Below are positions 56,434 through 64,000 of a stretch of 64,000 bases of DNA, piece by piece (the first letter of the stretch is position 1; the number at the start of each line of letters is the position of its first letter). Origin of the DNA: Trypanosoma brucei gambiense DAL972 (Eukaryota > Euglenozoa > Kinetoplastea > Trypanosomatida > Trypanosomatidae); contig NC_026740.1 in NCBI RefSeq assembly GCF_000210295.1, forward strand, positions 751,691-815,690, given 5' to 3'. Position numbers and translations under genes: made by a program. A model generated the notes under the pieces. The model searched no databases. It saw nothing but the letters and a program-made list of their open reading frames with translations, and had not been told where the DNA came from.

Positions 56434-58446
56434 ATGCTTACATCTTTTTTATTAGTTTTAAATTTTTTTAGCAATTTTTCAATGGTGTTATATAATGCTT
56501 TTCAATATTTTGGTGCCTTATCATTTTACAATGAAATATTATTAATGTTTGTTTTAGTTTTTTTTTCTGCTGCTGGCGTCGTGCTTTCCGAAGTCTGTAG
56601 AGTTGTTAATTTTTATTTTTCGAGTGGTGGCTCTGTTTTTGTGGAACGCCGTATATCTGTTTATTTGTCTACACATGTTGTGGTAGCTGTTTGTGATCGT
56701 AATGCTTTGCTACAGAATGCTATATTTTATTATATGTACGCGAAGTTCCTTGTGTCACCTGTTGGTTCATCGTGTTGGCGTAACATGACGTCTGTTATCT
56801 TGCTAATTGATCCGATGCGTAGTGCGTATGAGGAGAGTTATGATTCTCCTTTTCGTGTGGATGATGATGATTCTGATGACGCTGGGCGGTGGGAAAGTGT
56901 GAACTGGAGGTGTCAAAAGCAACTTCGCCGTTTTTTTATTATTAGGGTCCCCACGGATGGATGTTGGTTGCCTGTGGGAAATGATGGTGTGGAGCTGACG
57001 TATGAGAGGAAACGGGAGACAGTGGATGGCTCTGAGTGTGTTGTTCGGACTATTGTGCTACGGGCGAAAGGTGCCACAGATGCGGCAACTAGGATTGACA
57101 AATTTGTTGAAACCGCCTTAGATTATTACATAATGAATTTGCCTGATGTAATGAACGAAGGAAAAGTATTTCTTGAGCTTCAGGCACCTTCTTCGTGTCG
57201 TGACGAAGGCGGCCTGTTATTCAAACGGTACCCCCTTGGTTGTGGAAAAACGTTTGATACTCTTTTTTTTCCTGAGAAATCACGCGTCCTTAAGTTGCTT
57301 GACGACTTCATGGGGAAAGGGGGAAGATTTTCGACAGAGGGGTTTCCTCAGAAGTTGGGGTTTCTACTCTATGGACCACCTGGTACTGGCAAAACGTCGT
57401 TTGTGGGAGCCCTTGCCGAATATACGCGTCGTCATGTTGTATCTATTCATCTTCCCTTCTTGAAGTCGAATCACTCGCTCTATGACGTTTTCTTAAATCC
57501 CACGTTTCGTTGCATCGGCGAGTCTGACCCTACTTCTTTGGCTGTCGAGGATGTCATTTTCCTCCTTGATGACGTGGATGCCTCTTCCCCACTTGTGCGT
57601 GCTCGTGTGCGTTCTGGACGGACCATTTGTAGGCGGCACCACGCCACGTTGGTATCGGACGGTTCTGTTGCTGATGACTTTGTGGGTGTTGAATCGCCGG
57701 TTCTCGATTCCGAGGTGGATGAAGAGGAGGGTGAGTACGGTGGGTTAGCCCCTGAACCGGAAAACCCAGTGGATCTTGTAAACCAGTTGTTGAAAGCTAC
57801 GTTCGGAAAACGATATACAGGAAAAGGAGGGACAACGAGGGGCGGCGCCGAGAATGGAACATCACTGTTAAAGTGGCTTCGGCCATCGGATGAGCTCAAC
57901 TTATCCGGTTTGTTGAACGTACTGGACGGCGCCGTGGACACACCAGGGCGTATCGTCGTGATGATCACAAATTTCCCAGAAAGACTTGACCCTGCGCTGG
58001 TGCGACCAGGTCGGTTCGGCACGAAGTTGCGTATGGATTACTTGCAACTGCCAGCTCTTTTGGATATGCTCGGTCTACACTTTGGCGCTGTGCTCCGTGA
58101 GAGCGGCGAAAGCGGGACAGATGAGAGTAGTGATGGTAATGATAACGCCGGCGGGGGAGTCAGCCAGCCACTTCGTGCAATTCGAACGTTTGAGAGAGGG
58201 GAGGCAGACAGCGTAAACACCTCAGCACCCCCAAAGCTCAGTGCTTACGATGTGGCGCGCGTGCGTGATGTTGTTGCAGCGCTCAACGACAGTCGAAAGG
58301 GTCGGGAAGGCGAAGACGTTTCAGGTCTCATGATATCTCCTGCCGAGGTGGAATCAATGTGCGCGGTTTCAACGACACTTGATGAGTTTCTTTTGCGCTT
58401 CTCAAGTCGGTTTGGTGCGCCACAGGCTTCTGCCAACGTGCAGTGA
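56434..58446 (+). CDS. BCS1-like AAA ATPase
   Basis: 670 residues. Residues 1-60 are hydrophobic and contain probable membrane helices (about 33-52 is the best). Residues 140-260 match the BCS1-specific region. The AAA domain follows: GKTFDTLFFP at 271-280, Walker A GPPGTGKT at 314-321, Walker B VIFLLDDVD at 374-382, then the second-region signature TNFPERLDPALVRPGRFG. Between Walker B and that signature is an acidic, low-complexity insert of about 100 residues (DEEEGEYGG and similar) not found in yeast Bcs1. Bcs1 inserts the Rieske protein into complex III. This could be a trypanosome form or a relative with another client. Confidence 0.82.
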   Translation: MLTSFLLVLNFFSNFSMVLYNAFQYFGALSFYNEILLMFVLVFFSAAGVVLSEVCRVVNFYFSSGGSVFVERRISVYLSTHVVVAVCDRNALLQNAIFYYMYAKFLVSPVGSSCWRNMTSVILLIDPMRSAYEESYDSPFRVDDDDSDDAGRWESVNWRCQKQLRRFFIIRVPTDGCWLPVGNDGVELTYERKRETVDGSECVVRTIVLRAKGATDAATRIDKFVETALDYYIMNLPDVMNEGKVFLELQAPSSCRDEGGLLFKRYPLGCGKTFDTLFFPEKSRVLKLLDDFMGKGGRFSTEGFPQKLGFLLYGPPGTGKTSFVGALAEYTRRHVVSIHLPFLKSNHSLYDVFLNPTFRCIGESDPTSLAVEDVIFLLDDVDASSPLVRARVRSGRTICRRHHATLVSDGSVADDFVGVESPVLDSEVDEEEGEYGGLAPEPENPVDLVNQLLKATFGKRYTGKGGTTRGGAENGTSLLKWLRPSDELNLSGLLNVLDGAVDTPGRIVVMITNFPERLDPALVRPGRFGTKLRMDYLQLPALLDMLGLHFGAVLRESGESGTDESSDGNDNAGGGVSQPLRAIRTFERGEADSVNTSAPPKLSAYDVARVRDVVAALNDSRKGREGEDVSGLMISPAEVESMCAVSTTLDEFLLRFSSRFGAPQASANVQ

Positions 58447-58679
58447 GGGTGACAGGTTTGGAGGCTTGCCAATGAAATTTGTCGTTAAGGTCTTGAAACT
58501 GACAGAATGTGGAAGAGAATCGAGATGAATATGTGGACTTTTTCTTTTTTTCTTCTCTTCTGTCTTTCCTTCGTATGCGATGGACTTACATGCAGCAGTT
58601 AAGCGTGTAGCTGTACGTCGACTTTTTTGTTTAACGCCTAACCGCCACCTCGTGTCGGCTGGCGCGGCCGCACCTCTTC

Positions 58680-60050
58680 ATGGCGGGCATCAGGTTTGCT
58701 GCGACAGGAGCCTTCTTCGCCGCTGTGGGCTACTTTTCTGTCGATAGATTTATAAACAGCGCCTCATGGTGGGCGCTGTTGCGCTCTAGTGGAGAGGCCT
58801 CCGCTGAGGATGGTGGCAGTGGCGGATGTATCCGCCGCCGGCTCGGAAGTGCAGGAAGCGTTTGGCAGCGTTTCAACCAGTACTCAACACCCGGTGCTGC
58901 AGGGGTCCAAGTGCTGCGTTTTCTTGACTTTGTGGCGTGTGTCTGCCTCTTGGATGAAGAGGACAGGCAACGTCTCCACAGCCGTCTGTGTGGTGCTCCA
59001 ACTGAAGGACGAGAGGACCTTTGTAGCCTCTTCAAACTCGTAGATACGAATGCAAGTGGGACGGTTACGTATGATGAGTTTTGTGTGCTCATCACACTTC
59101 TGTCGGCATGCCAAAGACATTTGAAGATAGCGTTTGGTGCTTTTGACGTGACGGAAGAGGATTCCCTCTCGAGGGATGGATTTAGACGCATAATAAATAC
59201 ACTCATGGTCGATCCAACTGTTCAGATCGTTGAGAGGACGGGTCATGAGAGTGATGTGCACTCACATGGAGGTGGGAGACGCGATGGGGGTTTGACCAGT
59301 AGTGAGTTTCTCTCATCAAATCTCGTTAAGCTCTTTTTCGGCGTGGATGAAGATGCACGAATTTCGTTCGACGACTTTTGGACAGTGGTTAGAAGAATCC
59401 AGTGGATGGTAAGGAGGGTTGAGTTTCAGCTGTATGACACACAAAACACCGGTAGAATAAAACTTCACCAGCTTCAAAAGATATTATTTCCAGACAGGTA
59501 CTGCTCAACTCAATGTGAGGAGGGGCATAGCGACGAAGAAAGTCGTTACGTCAGCAGTCGCTTAAACTGTTTAAAAGATAAATTTGTTAGCTGGGACCTG
59601 TACATGAAGGTTTTTGATGTGCTCTGCGAGACGGAGAGTATTGTGCGTGGGATGAATCTCGCCTTAAATGCCAGAGACCCGGAAGGGCGGAATGACCATG
59701 CATCCTGTCTTTGTCATCGTGACGACAGTATGACTCCTATTGTATCGGTACTTACGGATACGGCAGCAGGGCTCACCACGTCTCACTCAGGTAGGGATCG
59801 TGAACTTGATTATGTCGAGTTCCACCGAGTGTTGCAGAGCTGCGACCATCTGAAACACTTGACTAAAAGTGATGCGGAGGAGATTGTTGAGATATTTGAT
59901 ATTGACGGATCGGGGAAGTTATCGCCCGATGAGTTTGGGAAGATGAGTAGAATGTGTACTTCCTTTTTTATGCGGTCCACGCCCCTTTTCTTGGAACCCC
60001 GGAGAAATACCATTCAGAGGTTCGTTTATTGCATGCAACAGCTCAGGTGA
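58680..60050 (+). CDS. MICU-like mitochondrial EF-hand protein
   Basis: 456 residues. Two canonical EF-hand loops are about 285 residues apart: DTNASGTVTYDE (122-133) and DIDGSGKLSPDE (407-418), the arrangement seen in MICU1/MICU2 regulators of the mitochondrial calcium uniporter. Between them are half-loops with poor ligands (DVTEEDSLSRDGF at 156 onward; DEDARISFDDF at 223 onward), also MICU-like. The N-terminus has a short hydrophobic stretch (FAATGAFFAAVGYFSV) and no long acidic segment, which could be an import or membrane signal. I recall T. brucei MICU2 mapping next to the H2A array, but that is memory, not evidence seen here. Confidence 0.68.
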   Translation: MAGIRFAATGAFFAAVGYFSVDRFINSASWWALLRSSGEASAEDGGSGGCIRRRLGSAGSVWQRFNQYSTPGAAGVQVLRFLDFVACVCLLDEEDRQRLHSRLCGAPTEGREDLCSLFKLVDTNASGTVTYDEFCVLITLLSACQRHLKIAFGAFDVTEEDSLSRDGFRRIINTLMVDPTVQIVERTGHESDVHSHGGGRRDGGLTSSEFLSSNLVKLFFGVDEDARISFDDFWTVVRRIQWMVRRVEFQLYDTQNTGRIKLHQLQKILFPDRYCSTQCEEGHSDEESRYVSSRLNCLKDKFVSWDLYMKVFDVLCETESIVRGMNLALNARDPEGRNDHASCLCHRDDSMTPIVSVLTDTAAGLTTSHSGRDRELDYVEFHRVLQSCDHLKHLTKSDAEEIVEIFDIDGSGKLSPDEFGKMSRMCTSFFMRSTPLFLEPRRNTIQRFVYCMQQLR

Positions 60051-60604
60051 AGAAAAGTGTTGCATTGCGCACCGTTCTTTCCAATTTTGTTCAACATATT
60101 TGTTTTTAGGGGTGGTAGAGGGCTTGAACTTCCCTTACCTCATCATCTGGCCTCAAATGTTTCTTTGCGCGAGCCGTTGAATAGTTCACTTTCTCCCTTT
60201 GCTCCTGTGTTAGGGTCTACCTTGCTTGATGGTACAAGTCGACGTCTTCCGCGACTTTGAATGAGTAACTGTACAGTTCATGTAATAATTCGTTTGCTTG
60301 TGCGCACTTATTTTCCTTATTTCGCATCAAATCTCATACGTTTTCTCGCTCTTAACTCGTTGAATCCAGTTGCTTGCCCTGTTCAGGACTTTTTTTTTTT
60401 TTTTGAGAGTTGAATTACTTGAAAGATTACTTAGCGGCGGTTCGGTTTGAATCAGCTACTGGGTATTTGTTTGTTTCCCTGCAGGCAGTACCCCCCCCCC
60501 CCACACACACACACAAAAACAACAACAGCAAACAACTGACGAGGTACCCGCTGTGTGCGCAGGTTCGCGGAAAATAAGAAGGGAAGTGATCACAAGTTTG
60601 CGCC
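60051..60604 (+). other. Intergenic region with simple repeats
   Basis: T16 at about 60388-60404, then C12 directly joined to (CA)6 at 60491-60514. The T tract with the AG that follows is a possible trans-splice signal for the helicase. Confidence 0.5.
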
Positions 60605-63079
60605 ATGCCCGTCTCCCTTACTTCAGTCACCACCGATGGAAGAACCAACACCGTCCCGGAACTTCGTCCGTACCAGCAGGAGCTGTTTGAGAAGGCGATA
60701 CGTGGAGACTCTATTATTTACCTTCCAACTGGTGGGGGTAAGACAGTGGTTGCTGCGGCGATCGCACACTATATGCGACGTAAACACGAGAAACGGATAG
60801 TCTTCGTCGTGAATCGTGTTCCATTGGTGGCACAACAGGCAAAAGTGCTTGAAAGCGTTTTGGGGAAAGGGTCTCGGGTGGCGACGGTTCGTGGCGGTAA
60901 GAAATCCGTAAAGAGCTGGAGTGTGTTGATGGATGAAGGATACGATGGCGTTGTTATCACCGATTCCATATTTCACGAGTGGATTATCGGTTCCCCCAAA
61001 GCAATCACGGAGGACACGTGCCTGGTGGTCATCGACGAAGTTCATAACGCTACTGGTGGCTGTCTAAAAAAAATTTTCGAGTATATACATAGAATATGTC
61101 CCCGAGAGCCGCAAAGGTGTGCCTCCAATGATGGCGTCAGCGAACCAACTCTTCCCCTCCTTCTTGGTCTTACTGCTTCACCCGTTTTGTCCTTCACCAG
61201 GTCGGACTCGCTGAACAAACTCATCGACGTGACGCGCTGTCGCATCGTGAATGTGACGGAGAAGATGGACAATCTGCTTCAAGAAGTGCCTTTACCGTTA
61301 ACTGTAGGAGTGGAGTATTACCTCTCGCCTCCCGAAGAAGCATTTCTGTTTTATTTGCAGAGAGCCGCAGTGGCCCTACAGGATAATCTCCAAGTAAAGA
61401 AAAATGCACATTTAAGGGCGGGGTTTGCTTGTCCGGTGGCTTCTGATGGTTACATTAATAGGTGTAATGAGATAAAAGTAAAAGCGTGCAGTGGGACAAG
61501 CGGCGAGGTTGATAGGTTTGCGTACAGTATTGCTACGTTCTTACTTTGTGTGTCCCAAGCTTTCGTTAAACTAAACGAGGTCTCGCTCGGTAGTGCATAC
61601 AAAACCGTCATGGATGATAAATTGTTTAAGTCGTTGCAAGAAAGTCCAGAATCGGCGGAGCTTGTTGTACCGATTCTTGAGGGTCTGATGAAGTTGCTAC
61701 GGGAAAGCAGGCACAAGTATCCGGAAAGAGATCCAGGGCAGGACGATTCCTCAGTGGGTTTTGACCCATTTGAGGTATCTTCAAGGGTCCAGTTTTTATT
61801 GCAGTTGCTCAGTTGGATTGGCAAGCATGTGGAAGCTAATAATGGAGAAGTGGCTGGCATCATTTTCTGCGATACTCGTGCTTCCGTGTTCCGTATTACT
61901 GAAGCTATTGAGAAGATTCCCACGCTGAGCTCATTGTATAAGCCCCGAGCGCTCGTAGGGAAGGGGAAAACGCTAGTTGATGGGGAAGAAAAGGGTATGA
62001 CCGATGCCCAACAGAGGGATGTTATAGATGAATTCCGGAAGGGCAATACAAGGCTTTTGGTGGCGACGTCCCTAGCTGAAGAGGGACTAGACATCGCCCA
62101 GTGCAACCTTGTTATTAGATATGACTCTTGTGTTTCACTTCGTAGTTTCATACAAAGTCGTGGGAGGGCCAGGCGGAGGAATGCACTCTTTATCGTTTTT
62201 GAGCATGCCCGTCGGGAGATTAAAGTTGCGGCTGTGGCGATGAAGGCGGTGCGTCTCCAGGATTTTCTTGTGAACGTTGTCCGTGATGCGATTGAGGTGG
62301 GGACTCGGCGGGCCCCCAGAGTTTGGGAGGAATCTCCGAAGTTTTGGTTACGTCGGTTTGAGCGCCGCCACAATGCACCGATTGAGAGGAAGGAGACGGA
62401 CTGCCGTACGGATTTTGGAAGCCACACGCACCCGTTTATTGTAGAGCTCACTGTTACGATACCAAATAACTCTAGTCCTGAAAAAATTGTGATTCCTAAA
62501 CCGTACGAGGGGAAGACCATTTCTGTAAAAGCGTCGGGCGGCCGTGTGAAAGCGCGGCAGTATGCCGAATATCAACTCTGTGAGGAACTAGACAAGAGGG
62601 GGATACTCATTGGTGAAGATGGTGAAAGGGCCCGCAGCATTTCAACGATGAAGATGCTGTCCAACGGAATTTTGGTATGTGAGGAGGGATCCCTCTCTAC
62701 GTCGGAGCTTCGGAAGCTTTTTTCTCGGAATCCAACTGCAATAGAAACTTATGATAGGAAGGACTGGGGGCCCCACACTCCCTCTTCTGTCCTGCGGGAT
62801 TTTCTCCGTCGTCGTCGTTTGCCTGCGCCAGAAATTCACATCAATCGCTCAGGGGACGAGACTAGAGCTAAAATTTATGTGTATATGCGGAGGGACGAAA
62901 AAATTGAGCAAAGAAGGTTTGCTGCAAGCGGGGTTTGTGCTTTGGAGGAGGCAGCGATGAAGGCGCTAAAACATATGAAAATTCAGCTATTTACTGGCAC
63001 TGGCCACGTCGAGACCACGGATGACATTGATAGCAGGGATTTAGCTTGGGAAAGTGAAACCAGCGAATCCGAGAATTAA
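60605..63079 (+). CDS. Dicer/RIG-I-type SF2 helicase with dsRBD-like C-terminus
   Basis: 824 residues. Motifs in order: Q-like RPYQQELFEK (21-30), Walker A PTGGGKT (41-47), DEVH box (144-147), LTASP motif III (189-193), IIFCDTRASV motif IV, AEEGLDIAQCNLVIRYD motif V (491-507), QSRGRARRR motif VI (517-525). The motif V/VI wording is that of the Dicer/RIG-I/DRH group, and the 200-residue segment between the two RecA lobes corresponds to their helicase insert. Two dsRBD-like segments follow, about 609-666 (ending ASGGRVKARQYAEYQLCEEL-like) and 728-795 (SSVLRDFLRRRRL, ASGVCALEEAAMKALKHM). No RNase III, PAZ, CARD or zinc-binding repressor domain is visible. Substrate is expected to be double-stranded RNA. 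Confidence 0.82.
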   Translation: MPVSLTSVTTDGRTNTVPELRPYQQELFEKAIRGDSIIYLPTGGGKTVVAAAIAHYMRRKHEKRIVFVVNRVPLVAQQAKVLESVLGKGSRVATVRGGKKSVKSWSVLMDEGYDGVVITDSIFHEWIIGSPKAITEDTCLVVIDEVHNATGGCLKKIFEYIHRICPREPQRCASNDGVSEPTLPLLLGLTASPVLSFTRSDSLNKLIDVTRCRIVNVTEKMDNLLQEVPLPLTVGVEYYLSPPEEAFLFYLQRAAVALQDNLQVKKNAHLRAGFACPVASDGYINRCNEIKVKACSGTSGEVDRFAYSIATFLLCVSQAFVKLNEVSLGSAYKTVMDDKLFKSLQESPESAELVVPILEGLMKLLRESRHKYPERDPGQDDSSVGFDPFEVSSRVQFLLQLLSWIGKHVEANNGEVAGIIFCDTRASVFRITEAIEKIPTLSSLYKPRALVGKGKTLVDGEEKGMTDAQQRDVIDEFRKGNTRLLVATSLAEEGLDIAQCNLVIRYDSCVSLRSFIQSRGRARRRNALFIVFEHARREIKVAAVAMKAVRLQDFLVNVVRDAIEVGTRRAPRVWEESPKFWLRRFERRHNAPIERKETDCRTDFGSHTHPFIVELTVTIPNNSSPEKIVIPKPYEGKTISVKASGGRVKARQYAEYQLCEELDKRGILIGEDGERARSISTMKMLSNGILVCEEGSLSTSELRKLFSRNPTAIETYDRKDWGPHTPSSVLRDFLRRRRLPAPEIHINRSGDETRAKIYVYMRRDEKIEQRRFAASGVCALEEAAMKALKHMKIQLFTGTGHVETTDDIDSRDLAWESETSESEN

Positions 63080-63893
63080 TTATGTATCCCCTCAGCGAAA
63101 AACATTCTGTATGAACGGTGGTTGTTCCGATTGTTAGGAATGTGGTTGGTGGGGGGACGTTTCACATGCGTGGCAATCGTCCCTCTTATTACTCCTCGTA
63201 AACTCCACTGCCCATCTGAGGCATTGCCCCAAGAACCATATTTCTGGACGTGGTAAGCGCATGTGAACAAAAGGGACGACATCATCTCCATCAGGTGAGG
63301 ATATTCTCTTTTCTACGAATCATGGATATGCGAGGGAGGCAATAACGGATAAACTTACCGACGTCACCACTCACTTTAGGAAAATGGCAGTTGCGGAGAT
63401 GTTAAAGGCCCAAGCATGTTTTCTACCTTTTCCTTTTAAAAAAAGAACGGAATATGAGAGGGAAAATAAACGGAAAGGGGGCAAGAGCCTCAGTTCAAGG
63501 GAGAAGAGAATACTAGACCTCTTTTAACACCCTGATGTACAGCATCACCGCCACCGACTTTCAGCCGCAGGTTTTTCCCTTCCCTCACTTGTCGTGGCGA
63601 AAATTGTGTGTGGCCACAATGGAGCAAGGTAACTTGCACCGCATGTTTCTCATTTTGAAAGGATTGTTGGCATTAATATTGCTTTCTCTTTTGTTTTGTT
63701 TTGTTGTTACAATACAGAGCCTCTGCACCGAGGAGACTTATGAGTGTGTGTGTTACATAAAAATATGTGCATGTCTTCGTCACCCTGCTGCTCCCAGTGA
63801 AAGAATGCGTCCTGTAGGGTAAAACCCTGAAGTAGTCCGTGACTTTGCCACTCTCTTAGATCACAGTTGTTAATTATTAAATTATCTACTGAC
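63080..63893 (+). other. Intergenic region, no supported gene
   Basis: A frame at 63535-63822 contains one hydrophobic stretch (LILKGLLALILLSLLFCF) but is short, follows no good splice signal and has cysteine-rich ends; I leave it uncalled. Confidence 0.4.
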
Positions 63894-64000
63894 ATGGCTG
63901 CTCCTACAAGAAGTAAGGGTAGAGATCAAAAAGTTTATAATAAAATACTTCTCGTAAACACTTGCTTGCTTTTTGCGTGTTACAAACCTGTCTTCACCAA
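63894..64000 (+). CDS. Possible start of a gene cut by the window end
   Basis: An ATG at 63894 opens a frame (MAAPTRSKGRDQKVYNKI) that runs to the end of the window without a stop, 35 codons. The start is basic and has ordinary composition. Too little is present to recognise a family, and chance is possible. Confidence 0.3.
   Translation, partial: MAAPTRSKGRDQKVYNKILLVNTCLLFACYKPVFT

Overview
The window looks like nuclear DNA from Trypanosoma brucei or a very close relative, most likely the part of chromosome 7 that carries the tandem histone H2A genes. Four things support this. The genes have no introns and lie in long same-strand runs. There are five near-identical kinetoplastid H2A units. 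Three CCCH zinc-finger genes, which I recognise as the ZC3H20/ZC3H21/ZC3H22 cluster, sit together. An intact RIME retroposon carries a 12-bp target-site duplication. The strain cannot be fixed from the sequence. A 100-N block at 7821-7920 is an assembly gap.

Layout. (1) 1-7.8 kb is read rightward: the end of a coiled-coil gene, an NPRL2-like (GATOR1) gene, a Frm2/Hbn1-type nitroreductase-like gene and two doubtful small genes. (2) 7.8-10.4 kb is a convergent strand-switch region of AT-rich, low-complexity DNA with the gap. (3) 10.4-33.7 kb is read leftward: ZC3H20, ZC3H21, ZC3H22 (frame broken here), a small unknown gene, two NADH-cytochrome b5 reductase paralogues (the second with degraded cofactor motifs), an eIF2D-like factor and a leucine-rich-repeat protein. 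Gaps of 4.0 and 6.3 kb separate the three zinc-finger genes. (4) 33.7-36.9 kb is a divergent strand-switch region, the expected site of Pol II initiation. It holds an old, decayed ingi/RIME-family element at 35.05 kb; a young RIME lies at 37.7 kb, just inside the rightward unit. The left arm is CA-rich and the right arm (38.2-39.6 kb) GT-rich on the + strand, so each arm is GT-rich on its own coding strand. (5) 36.9-64 kb is read rightward: a small basic protein with a C-terminal PIP-like motif, a zinc-ribbon protein, a protein kinase, mitochondrial ribosomal uL22m, two unknown proteins, an IQUB-like flagellar protein, a Prp18-like splicing factor, a His/Asn-rich unknown, five H2A genes, a BCS1-like AAA ATPase, a MICU-like EF-hand protein and a Dicer/RIG-I-type helicase with two dsRBD-like regions.

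Trypanosome genes are co-transcribed and separated by trans-splicing, so neighbours need not share a pathway. Themes do recur: post-transcriptional control (ZC3H proteins, eIF2D, Prp18, helicase), mitochondrial function (uL22m, BCS1-like, MICU-like, possibly the reductases) and nutrient signalling (NPRL2-like).

The items most worth following are the stand-alone Dicer/RIG-I-type helicase (trypanosome Dicers lack a helicase domain), the ZC3H22 frameshift at a five-base homopolymer, the 188-nt perfect identity between ZC3H20 and ZC3H21, the probable reductase pseudoenzyme, and the paired old and young retroposons at the divergent switch region. Where an open frame begins upstream of the first ATG, I use the first in-frame ATG, because kinetoplastids do not normally start at GTG.
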